A DNA stretch of 64,000 bases, taken from assembly GCA_049115955.1 (NCBI GenBank), contig JAGDZJ010000001.1:1-64000 (forward strand). The letters run 5' to 3'. Positions 43,297 to 51,330 of this stretch are shown in pieces (position 1 is the first letter of the stretch; every line of letters starts with the position of its first letter). The notes below the pieces were generated by a model. It saw nothing but the letters and a program-made list of their open reading frames with translations. It made no database searches and was not told the origin of the DNA. This stretch comes from Salinispirillum sp049115955 (GTDB lineage Bacteria; Pseudomonadota; Gammaproteobacteria; Pseudomonadales; Natronospirillaceae). The translations under genes were made by a program, and so were the position numbers.

Positions 43297-45066
43297 TTAT
43301 TCCGTGACCGATTTGCGCACACGAATGTTCAACTCGCGCAATTGCTCGTTGCTGACCTCACCCGGTGCTTGCGTCAGGACACAGGCCGCAGACTGCGTTT
43401 TCGGGAACGCAATGACGTCACGAATGCTGTCGGCACCGGTCATCAACATGATCAAACGGTCGAAGCCGAACGCCAAGCCACCGTGCGGCGGGGCGCCATA
43501 TTGCAGGGCGTCTAACAAGAAGCCGAACTTTTCACGCTGCTCTTCTGGCGAGATATCCAGCAGATCAAAGACTGCGGCCTGCATCGACTGGTCATGGATA
43601 CGGATAGAACCGCCGCCCAACTCTGTGCCGTTCAGCACGAGGTCATAGGCACGACTCAATGCCGTTTCAGGCGCAGCACGCAGCTCTTCCGGAGAGCACG
43701 AAGGCGCCGTGAACGGGTGGTGCAAGGCATGCAAGCGACCGTCGTCATCCTGCTCAAACATTGGGAAGTCGACCACCCACAGCGGTGCCCATTCGGCGGT
43801 GTAGAGGTTTAAGTCTTCACCCAATTTAACGCGCAACGCACCCAAGGCATCGTTGACGATGCGGGCTTTGTCAGCACCGAAGAAAATCAGGTCGCCGTTT
43901 TCAGCGCCCAAACGCTCCAACAATGCTTGGCGCACCGGTACAGGCAAGAATTTAACGATGGGTGACTGCAAGCCTTCTTCCAGGTCAGACTTGTCATTGA
44001 CTTTAATGTATGCCAAGCCTTTGGCGCCGAAAATTCCGACATACTTGGTGTAGTCGTCAATCTGCTTACGCGTCAGCTCGCTACCGTTAGGGACGCGCAA
44101 TGCCGCTACGCGACCCTTAGGGTCAGTCGCTGGGCCAGAAAACACTTTAAATTCTACTTCGGCCATCAGGTCACTGACTGTCACGATTTCCAATGGAATA
44201 CGCAGGTCAGGCTTGTCACTGCCGTAACGCTCCATGGCTTCAGAGAACGGCATGTGCGGAATAGTACCGAACTCTACGCCCAAGCTGCTTTTGAAAATGT
44301 GGCGGATCATACCTTCGGCCACGCCCATGATGTCTTTTTCATCAACAAAAGACGCTTCCATGTCGATCTGGGTGAATTCTGGCTGGCGGTCAGCGCGCAA
44401 GTCTTCATCGCGGAAGCATTTAGCGATTTGGTAGTAACGATCAAACCCCGCCACCATCAACAACTGCTTAAACAACTGTGGCGATTGCGGCAAGGCGAAG
44501 AACTTACCGTCGTGCGTGCGGCTTGGCACCAGATAGTCACGCGCCCCTTCGGGGGTAGCACGGGTCAGGATCGGCGTTTCGATTTCCAAGAAGCCTTGGT
44601 CATCCAAGTAGCGGCGCAATGCGGTCGAAATGCGGCTGCGCAGAATAAGCTTGCTTTGCATTTCCGGGCGACGTAAGTCCATGTAGCGGTATTTCAGACG
44701 GACGTCTTCTCCCACACCGGAATGGCTGTCCAATGGGAACGGCGGCGTTTCGGCTGCATTTAACACTTCAATCTGCTTGCCCAGCACTTCAATTTCGCCC
44801 GTTGGCAAATCTTTGTTCACGGTGCCGTCGGGGCGCGCACGTACGCGGCCCGTCACTTTTACAACGTATTCGCTGCGTACTTTGTCTGCGGTATTGAAGT
44901 TGACTTCGTCATCGGGATCAAAGACCACCTGCACCAGACCTTCACGGTCACGTAAGTCCAGAAAAATGACGCCGCCATGGTCACGCCGACGGTGTACCCA
45001 ACCGCATAGTGTGACGGTTTCTTCGTTATTGGAACTTCTGAGTTCCCCGCAGTAATGAGTTCGCAT
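43297..45066 (-). CDS. aspS: aspartyl-tRNA synthetase
   Basis: 589 aa. OB-fold anticodon domain (about 1-105), class II motifs 2 and 3 (FRDEDLRADRQPEFTQIDMEASF near 220 and PHGGLAFGFDRLIM near 530), and the inserted GAD domain (about 290-420) of bacterial type. Attaches Asp to tRNA-Asp. The ATG at 45066 matches the usual MRT.YCG start; the TTG at 45078 is rejected. Confidence 0.97.
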   Translation of the reverse strand: MRTHYCGELRSSNNEETVTLCGWVHRRRDHGGVIFLDLRDREGLVQVVFDPDDEVNFNTADKVRSEYVVKVTGRVRARPDGTVNKDLPTGEIEVLGKQIEVLNAAETPPFPLDSHSGVGEDVRLKYRYMDLRRPEMQSKLILRSRISTALRRYLDDQGFLEIETPILTRATPEGARDYLVPSRTHDGKFFALPQSPQLFKQLLMVAGFDRYYQIAKCFRDEDLRADRQPEFTQIDMEASFVDEKDIMGVAEGMIRHIFKSSLGVEFGTIPHMPFSEAMERYGSDKPDLRIPLEIVTVSDLMAEVEFKVFSGPATDPKGRVAALRVPNGSELTRKQIDDYTKYVGIFGAKGLAYIKVNDKSDLEEGLQSPIVKFLPVPVRQALLERLGAENGDLIFFGADKARIVNDALGALRVKLGEDLNLYTAEWAPLWVVDFPMFEQDDDGRLHALHHPFTAPSCSPEELRAAPETALSRAYDLVLNGTELGGGSIRIHDQSMQAAVFDLLDISPEEQREKFGFLLDALQYGAPPHGGLAFGFDRLIMLMTGADSIRDVIAFPKTQSAACVLTQAPGEVSNEQLRELNIRVRKSVTE

Positions 45067-45225
45067 AGTATTGTCCAAGAGTACTCGCTGTGTTTGACAG
45101 GTCGCTTGGAAGCATCCAATGCGGCAACCTGAGAGAATTTTTAAGAACGGCGATTATAACGAGTTTTGCCGCTATATTAAGCGGTAGACGCAAAACAGAA
45201 TAAAAAATCTTACGGAATGCTACCG

Positions 45226-45825
45226 ATGTCTCGACAAAAGGGCCAACCTTGGGCACCTATATGCAGATGGATGGCGTTTGCACTGCTGTCCATTGGCAGT
45301 GTAACAGCGACAGCGAATCAAGACATCGATCCAAGCCTACTAGCGTCATTAAGCCATGCTGTGGCAGCAGAATCAGGTTTTGCCGACCGTTTTGACGCAC
45401 AAGTCTGGCTAGTTGATATGTCAGGCCGTTTAGCGCGCCGCATGCCGGATGAACAGGAACGCCTAGAGTTCCTTCGCTTGGTTCACCGGGAGTCGACGCG
45501 TGCCGGGCTTAACCCAGAGCTGGTCTTGGCCTTGATCCAAGTCGAAAGCAACTTTGAACGCTATGCGTTGTCGTGGGCTGGGGCACGCGGATACATGCAA
45601 GTCATGCCATTTTGGACCAATGAAATCGGACGACCGGATGACAACCTGTTCGATATGGAAACCAATCTGCGCTACGGCACCACCATTTTGGCGCACTATC
45701 TCGAACGCGAGCGCGGCAATCTGACCCCGGCGCTGGCGCGCTACAATGGCAGCTACGGTCAGACATGGTACCCGGAGCGGGTGTTCAACGCTTGGCAAAG
45801 CCGCTGGTTGCTCGAGCGTCGCTGA
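45226..45825 (+). CDS. lytic transglycosylase, SLT domain
   Basis: 199 aa. A signal peptide-like segment (WMAFALLSIGSVTATANQ), then a Slt70-like domain (about 80-195) with the catalytic Glu in ALIQVESNFERYALSWAGARGYMQVMPF and a later YNGSYG. Cleaves glycan strands of peptidoglycan with 1,6-anhydro formation. Start chosen at 45226 with GGA 9 bases upstream; ATG at 45217 is possible. Confidence 0.88.
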   Translation: MSRQKGQPWAPICRWMAFALLSIGSVTATANQDIDPSLLASLSHAVAAESGFADRFDAQVWLVDMSGRLARRMPDEQERLEFLRLVHRESTRAGLNPELVLALIQVESNFERYALSWAGARGYMQVMPFWTNEIGRPDDNLFDMETNLRYGTTILAHYLERERGNLTPALARYNGSYGQTWYPERVFNAWQSRWLLERR

Positions 45826-45930
45826 TTTCTGTTCAGTTGAATACAACAATCATTGCATAACGACTTACTGCGTCAATTTGTCGCACCCACCTCGACTTCG
45901 ATTACATTAGACTACGTTTTAAAGCATTAC

Positions 45931-45970
45931 TTGATCCAAGTCATTTGCAACAACCCCTACCGCTTACCAT
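45931..45970 (+). promoter_or_regulatory. FNR/ANR-type box and -10 upstream of ccoN
   Basis: TTGATccaaGTCAT (45931-45944) matches the FNR site TTGAT-N4-ATCAA at 8 of 10 positions. TACCAT (45965-45970) is placed as a -10, with the box centred near -40. The ccoN start is about 120 bp further. Confidence 0.5.
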
Positions 45971-46093
45971 ACTTCTTGCACCTGAATGGCACACTCAGGA
46001 AAGAAGGTTTTGGTAAGCGTAAAGTAAGACTGGTGACTGCTTTTACGTCTTTCATGCCGACATAACAACTCAGGAACGATTCTGGAACCTAAG

Positions 46094-47545
46094 ATGAGCA
46101 TTGCAACCCCCGCTCAGTTTGAGCACCCAACGTATAATTATCAGGTGGTTCGCCAATTCTCCATTGTCACTGTCCTATGGGGCATTATTGGCATGGCGGT
46201 TGGCGTCATACTCGCGGCACAGATGATGTGGCCTGAGCTGAACCTTGGCATCTTCCATTTTGGACGGTTGCGTCCGCTGCACACCAATGCCGTAATCTTT
46301 GCCTTTGGTGGCTCGGCATTGTTTGCCACATCTTACTATGTGGTGCAGCGCGTCTGTCAGGTGCGTCTCGCGTTTGAGCCCTTGGTGAAATTCACTTTTT
46401 GGGGGTGGCAGGCGGTCATCGTTTCAGCCGTTATTACTTTGCCTTTGGGCTTAACCTCGACAAAGGAATACGCCGAGCTGGAATGGCCCATTGATATTCT
46501 GATCACGCTGGTCTGGGTGTCGTACTTGCTCGTTTTTGTCGAAACCATTCGACGCCGTAAGATGCCGCACATCTATGTCGGCCTCTGGTTCTACTTGGCC
46601 TTCATCATCACGGTTGCCGTGCTGCACGTGGTCAACAGCGCGGCCATGCCGGTATCGATGTGGAAGTCATATTCGGCCTACGCCGGCACGACCGACGCCA
46701 TGATTCAGTGGTGGTACGGCCATAACGCGGTAGGTTTCTTCCTGACTGCGGGCTTCTTGGGCATGATGTACTACTTCGTACCTAAGCAAGCTGAACGCCC
46801 CATCTATTCGTACCGCCTTTCCATTGTGCATTTCTGGGCCTTAATCAGCGTGTACATGTGGGCGGGTGGTCACCACCTGCACTATTCAGCCTTGCCGGAT
46901 TGGGCGCAGAACTTGGGTATGGCGATGTCATTGATTCTGCTCGCGCCGTCTTGGGGTGGCATGATCAACGGCATGATGACCCTCAGTGGCGCCTGGCATA
47001 AGTTGCGTACCGACCCTATCTTGCGCTTCCTGGTAGTGTCCTTGTCGTTCTATGGCATGGCGACCTTCGAAGGCCCGATGATGTCCATCAAAACGGTGAA
47101 TGCACTGTCACACAACACTGACTGGACCATCGGCCACGTGCATTCCGGTGCCTTAGGCTGGGTTGCTATGATCTCCATCGGCTCGCTCTATCACATGATT
47201 CCTCGCCTGTACGGCCGTACTGAAATGTACAGCGTCGGCTGGATCAACGTGCATTTCTGGTTGTCTACTATAGGTACTGTGCTCTATGTGGTCGCCCTGT
47301 GGGTCAACGGCATCATGCAAGGTTTGATGTGGCGTGCTGTGCACCAAGACGGCACGCTGATGTACAGCTTTGTGCAGTCTGTTGAGCGCAGCTACCCCGG
47401 TTATCTGATCCGTGTGATCGGTGGCGCAATCTTCCTCGCCGGCATGTTCTTGATGGCGTGGAACGTTTACAAAACCATTCAAGCTGCTAAGAGCGATGCT
47501 CCAGCGCAGGATGACGCCAAACCTGCATTGTCTGCGGCTAACTGA
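46094..47545 (+). CDS. ccoN: cbb3-type cytochrome c oxidase subunit I
   Basis: 483 aa, twelve membrane helices. Haem and Cu(B) His residues lie in LHTNAVIF, the WWYGHNAVGF region, and GGHHLHYSALPDW and IGHVHSGALGW. Catalytic core of a high-affinity microaerobic oxidase in the inner membrane. Gene order ccoN-O-Q-P is complete. Confidence 0.97.
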   Translation: MSIATPAQFEHPTYNYQVVRQFSIVTVLWGIIGMAVGVILAAQMMWPELNLGIFHFGRLRPLHTNAVIFAFGGSALFATSYYVVQRVCQVRLAFEPLVKFTFWGWQAVIVSAVITLPLGLTSTKEYAELEWPIDILITLVWVSYLLVFVETIRRRKMPHIYVGLWFYLAFIITVAVLHVVNSAAMPVSMWKSYSAYAGTTDAMIQWWYGHNAVGFFLTAGFLGMMYYFVPKQAERPIYSYRLSIVHFWALISVYMWAGGHHLHYSALPDWAQNLGMAMSLILLAPSWGGMINGMMTLSGAWHKLRTDPILRFLVVSLSFYGMATFEGPMMSIKTVNALSHNTDWTIGHVHSGALGWVAMISIGSLYHMIPRLYGRTEMYSVGWINVHFWLSTIGTVLYVVALWVNGIMQGLMWRAVHQDGTLMYSFVQSVERSYPGYLIRVIGGAIFLAGMFLMAWNVYKTIQAAKSDAPAQDDAKPALSAAN

Positions 47546-47564
47546 GAGCATCGGGAGTTAACAC

Positions 47565-48191
47565 ATGCAACACGAAAAGATTGAAAAGAATCTTGGCCTG
47601 ATGGTCGTGCTGGTGGTGATCGCCATCAGCTTTGGTGGTCTGGTAGAAATCGTTCCGCTGATCGCCTCAGACCGTGATCGCCAACCAGCGCAAGGCTTGG
47701 AACCCTTCACCGCTTTGCAGCTTGAAGGCCGTGACATTTACATCCGCGAGGGCTGCCACGTTTGCCATACGCAAATGGTTCGTCCTTTGCGTGCGGAAGT
47801 TGAGCGCTACGGCAGCGGTCAGCACTTTTCTACCACCGAAGACTTTGTTTACGACCACCCGTTCTTGTGGGGCTCTAAGCGTACCGGTCCAGACTTGGCC
47901 ATGGTCGGCGGCCGCTACAGTGACGAATGGCACCGCGCGCACTTCTACAACCCACGTGACGTGGTTCCTGAGTCCAACATGCCGTCTTACGAGTGGTTGT
48001 TCGAGCGCGAACTGGACGGCCGTCACACGGCACAGAAAATGACCGCATTGCGTCGCTTGGGTGTTCCGTACAGTGACGAAGAGATCGCCAATGCCGCTGC
48101 TGAAGTGAGCGGCGTGCGCGAGGTCGATGCGCTCATCGCCTACATACAAAACCTGGGCTCTTGGAAAACAAGCACTGGCCGGGCCAATTAA
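47565..48191 (+). CDS. ccoO: cbb3 oxidase subunit II (mono-haem c)
   Basis: 208 aa. One N-terminal membrane helix, then the haem c motif CHVCH in REGCHVCHTQMVRPL near residue 65 and a Met ligand in SNMPSYEWL near 140. Passes electrons from CcoP to CcoN. Confidence 0.96.
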   Translation: MQHEKIEKNLGLMVVLVVIAISFGGLVEIVPLIASDRDRQPAQGLEPFTALQLEGRDIYIREGCHVCHTQMVRPLRAEVERYGSGQHFSTTEDFVYDHPFLWGSKRTGPDLAMVGGRYSDEWHRAHFYNPRDVVPESNMPSYEWLFERELDGRHTAQKMTALRRLGVPYSDEEIANAAAEVSGVREVDALIAYIQNLGSWKTSTGRAN

Positions 48192-48206
48192 TAGCGAGGC
48201 GAGAAC

Positions 48207-48422
48207 ATGATCGACATTAACGACTTGCGCGGTCTGGCTACTGTTTTCGCCATGGCAGCCTTTATCGGCGTTGCTATTTGGGCCTACAGCAGCAAACAAA
48301 AGGCTCGTTTTGATGAAGCGGCTAACCTGCCCTTCGCCGACGAGGACGAAGACGTGCTGAATAACGAAAAAGAGCGTGCAGCCAGTGCGAAGCGCCCTAA
48401 GGAGAAATCTGACAATGAGTAG
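48207..48422 (+). CDS. ccoQ: cbb3 oxidase subunit CcoQ
   Basis: 71 aa. One membrane helix (LATVFAMAAFIGVAIWAYS) and an acidic then basic tail. A small stabilising subunit; position between ccoO and ccoP is typical. Overlaps ccoP by 8 bp. Confidence 0.92.
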   Translation: MIDINDLRGLATVFAMAAFIGVAIWAYSSKQKARFDEAANLPFADEDEDVLNNEKERAASAKRPKEKSDNE

Positions 48423-49305
48423 CTTCTGGTCCGCCTATATCATCATAATTACTTTCGGCTTCATTGCCGGTATCTCGGCGCTGATTTATTTCACCAGCAC
48501 CATGAAACTGCCGCAAAAACCGGATGAAACCATGGGGCATGAGTTTGATGGCATAGAAGAGTACAACAAGCCCATGCCCAAATGGTGGATACAGATGTTT
48601 GCCATCACCATCGTGTTTGGTGTGGCCTATCTGATCTACTACCCAACGGGTTGGTCTGGTTTAAGTGGCTGGACTTCTGAACAGCAACTGCGTGACGAGC
48701 AAATTTCCCACGCGCAGCGCTACGGTGCGGTGTTTTCTGAATTCGCGCGTACGCCGATCACCGACTTGCAAGACAACACGCAAGCGCTACGCATGGGTCA
48801 GCGCATTTATGAGAACAACTGCTCCGTGTGCCATGGCGTATCTGCTGCGGGTGCCTATGGGTTCCCCAACCTGACCAATGGCGATTGGCAATGGGGTGGC
48901 ACACCAGAAGCCATCACCACCACATTGTTGTCGGGTCGTCAGGCCATGATGCCAAGCTTCCGGAACGTGCTGTCATCGAATGAAATTGATCAAGTGACGC
49001 AGTATGTCATGGGTCTGGCAGAGCAACCGCACAACGCTTCTGCAGCGGGTCGAGGTGCCGCCATATACGCCAACAGTTGTGCGGCCTGCCATGGTAGTGA
49101 AGGCCTGGGGAACCAAGCCGTAGGCGCGCCCAACCTGACCAATAACAATTGGCTGTACGACAACCCTAACTTGTCACTGGAAGATGACATCAAGCTGACG
49201 CTGCGCAGCGGTCGCCAAGGCGTCATGCCGGGCTGGCAAGCCATCTTAGGCAATGACCAAGTGCATCTGGTCGCAGCCTACATCTACAGTTTGGGCGGTG
49301 AATAG
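48415..49305 (+). CDS. ccoP: cbb3 oxidase subunit III (di-haem c)
   Basis: 296 aa. N-terminal hydrophobic segments, then two c-type haem sites: CSVCHG near residue 138 and CAACHG near 224, with Met ligands in MMPSF and GVMPGW. ATG at 48415 has AGGAG upstream; 48376 would run far back into ccoQ. Confidence 0.96.
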   Translation: MSSFWSAYIIIITFGFIAGISALIYFTSTMKLPQKPDETMGHEFDGIEEYNKPMPKWWIQMFAITIVFGVAYLIYYPTGWSGLSGWTSEQQLRDEQISHAQRYGAVFSEFARTPITDLQDNTQALRMGQRIYENNCSVCHGVSAAGAYGFPNLTNGDWQWGGTPEAITTTLLSGRQAMMPSFRNVLSSNEIDQVTQYVMGLAEQPHNASAAGRGAAIYANSCAACHGSEGLGNQAVGAPNLTNNNWLYDNPNLSLEDDIKLTLRSGRQGVMPGWQAILGNDQVHLVAAYIYSLGGE

Positions 49306-49321
49306 CCTTATCCTGAGCACC

Positions 49322-49343
49322 GGCGGGCCCGGCAAGGCCCGCC
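49322..49343 (+). terminator. GC-rich hairpin between ccoP and ccoG
   Basis: GGCGGGCC / GGCCCGCC with a 6-base loop, followed by a weak TT. It could partly stop or stabilise the ccoNOQP message. Confidence 0.5.
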
Positions 49344-49390
49344 TTAACCACCCGCCGCCTTCCTGACCATCGTATTAATCGAGAGATGAC

Positions 49391-50812
49391 ATGTCCGAAA
49401 AGATTGATGTCAAAGACATTACGCCAACTGACAACAGCGCTGTGCAGCAGTACAGCATGTATGTTGCGCCGGACAAGATCTACATACGACGCATCAAAGG
49501 GTTATTCCGCAACCTGCGGTTCTTTGGCGTGCTGTTTTTGTTCACCCTGTATTTCGGCACCGTGTGGCTAGAAGTGGGTGGGCAACAAGCGGTCTGGTTT
49601 GATCTCGGATCGCGCCAATTTCATATTTTTAGCGTGACCTTTTGGCCACAAGATTTCTTTCTGCTCAGTTTTGCTCTGATCATCTGTGCCTTTGGTTTGT
49701 TTTTTATCACCGTATTCGCAGGGCGTGTGTGGTGCGGCTATACCTGCCCGCAATCAGTATGGACGTGGATCTTTGTCTTCATTGAAGAAAAAACCGAAGG
49801 CAAGCGTAATGCCCGCATTAAGCTCGATGCACAACGTTGGAGCGCGCAGAAAATACTGCGCAAAGCCGCCAAGCACACCGGCTGGATATTGGTGGCCGTC
49901 GCCACTGCTGTTACCTTTGTGGGTTATTTTGTCCCAATTCGAGAGCTTGTCAGTGAGTTACTCACCTTCAGTACCAGTGGTTGGGTCATTTTCTGGGTCT
50001 GTTTTTTTACCCTAGCGACGTACGGCAACGCCGGTTGGATGCGCGAACAAGTGTGCATCTACATGTGCCCGTACGCCCGTTTTCAAGCGGCTATGTTTGA
50101 TCAGGATACGTTGATTGTGTCGTACGATGCAGCGCGCGGTGAGCCGCGCGGTTCACGTAAGAAAAGTGCCGACCCACGTGCAGAGGGCTTGGGTGACTGC
50201 ATCGATTGCGATCTCTGTGTCCAAGTCTGCCCCGTTGGCATCGATATCCGCGACGGGCTGCAATATGAGTGCATATCGTGTGCAGCCTGTGTTGATGCGT
50301 GCGACTCCGTAATGGAACAAATGAACTACCCGAAAGGTCTGGTTCGCTATACCACGGAGCACAATTTATCGGGCCAGAAGACACGCATTCTGCGCCCACG
50401 ACTGCTCGGTTACGGGCTGGTTTTGCTCGCTATGTTTGTCCTTATGGCGGTGTTTTTAACCAGCCGTATACCGGCGCAGCTAGACGTCATTCGCGACCGC
50501 GGCGCGCTGCACCGAGTCACCCCCTATGGTATGGTAGAAAACAGTTACACCTTGCGTTTGATGAATATGGATCAACAGGCTCGCATCTTCCGCCTCGAAG
50601 TGTCAGGCGTCGACGGTTTGCGGTTGATTAGCCCGGCAGAGATCAACGTGGCGGCCGGTGAAAGTGTGAATATCCCGATACGGGTAGAGACCGACCCCGA
50701 ACGACTGGACAGGCCGTCCGTTGACATCTTTTTTTACGCCATTGCGCTGGACGACTCGGGCATCCGTGTCGAGAAAGAATCACGTTTTTTTGGACCGAGT
50801 AGTTTCCGATGA
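49391..50812 (+). CDS. ccoG: cbb3 oxidase assembly ferredoxin CcoG
   Basis: 473 aa. About five membrane helices; a bacterial-ferredoxin pair of [4Fe-4S] motifs CDLCVQVCPVGI and CISCAACVDACDSV near 265-300; an Ig-like C-terminal part. Needed for copper delivery in cbb3 assembly; it is thought to reduce copper. Overlaps ccoH by 4 bp. Confidence 0.94.
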   Translation: MSEKIDVKDITPTDNSAVQQYSMYVAPDKIYIRRIKGLFRNLRFFGVLFLFTLYFGTVWLEVGGQQAVWFDLGSRQFHIFSVTFWPQDFFLLSFALIICAFGLFFITVFAGRVWCGYTCPQSVWTWIFVFIEEKTEGKRNARIKLDAQRWSAQKILRKAAKHTGWILVAVATAVTFVGYFVPIRELVSELLTFSTSGWVIFWVCFFTLATYGNAGWMREQVCIYMCPYARFQAAMFDQDTLIVSYDAARGEPRGSRKKSADPRAEGLGDCIDCDLCVQVCPVGIDIRDGLQYECISCAACVDACDSVMEQMNYPKGLVRYTTEHNLSGQKTRILRPRLLGYGLVLLAMFVLMAVFLTSRIPAQLDVIRDRGALHRVTPYGMVENSYTLRLMNMDQQARIFRLEVSGVDGLRLISPAEINVAAGESVNIPIRVETDPERLDRPSVDIFFYAIALDDSGIRVEKESRFFGPSSFR

Positions 50813-51330
50813 CCAACCGTAACGACACCGACACCTTTGTCCCTTGGTATAAAGTAGGCTTTTTCTGGGTGGCCATGGCCCCGCTGGCAGCGGCGATCAT
50901 AGGTACATTAGTCTTTCTAATTCCTGCGGCGCTGAACGACCGTGACGGCAATGTCGCCGAAGATGTGTATCGCAGCTATCGCGGCTACGACGTGCGTCGC
51001 GACCACGATGAGTTAGCCCGTGACATGGGCCTGAGCGCCGTTATACAACGCGATGGTGAGGCCCTAGTGATCAACGTTGACGGGCTTGACGATCGTTGGC
51101 CCGCGCAATTGCGTCTAGAGCTGATATTCCCCACTCGTGAAGCCATGGATCGTGAATTTGCGTTGGTTCATGTGAGCAACGGCCAGTACCGTTCAGGCCC
51201 TATCTTGGAGATGACCGGTCGGCGTTATGCCTACTTGGAGCCGGTAGCAGAAGAAAATCCTTGGCGCTTGCGTGGTGAGATAACTCTGCCCTTCGACGGT
51301 GAAGCAGAACTGCACCCGCGCACAAACTGA
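50809..51330 (+). CDS. ccoH: FixH/CcoH family assembly protein
   Basis: 173 aa. One N-terminal membrane helix (about 13-40), DGNVAEDVYRSYRGYD after it, and a periplasmic beta domain. Part of the ccoGHIS assembly operon. The coding region ends at the base where ccoI starts. Confidence 0.9.
   Translation: MTNRNDTDTFVPWYKVGFFWVAMAPLAAAIIGTLVFLIPAALNDRDGNVAEDVYRSYRGYDVRRDHDELARDMGLSAVIQRDGEALVINVDGLDDRWPAQLRLELIFPTREAMDREFALVHVSNGQYRSGPILEMTGRRYAYLEPVAEENPWRLRGEITLPFDGEAELHPRTN

Noticed and set aside
47667..48299. 210-codon minus-strand frame
   Set aside because: Antisense to ccoO, which carries its haem motif in frame.
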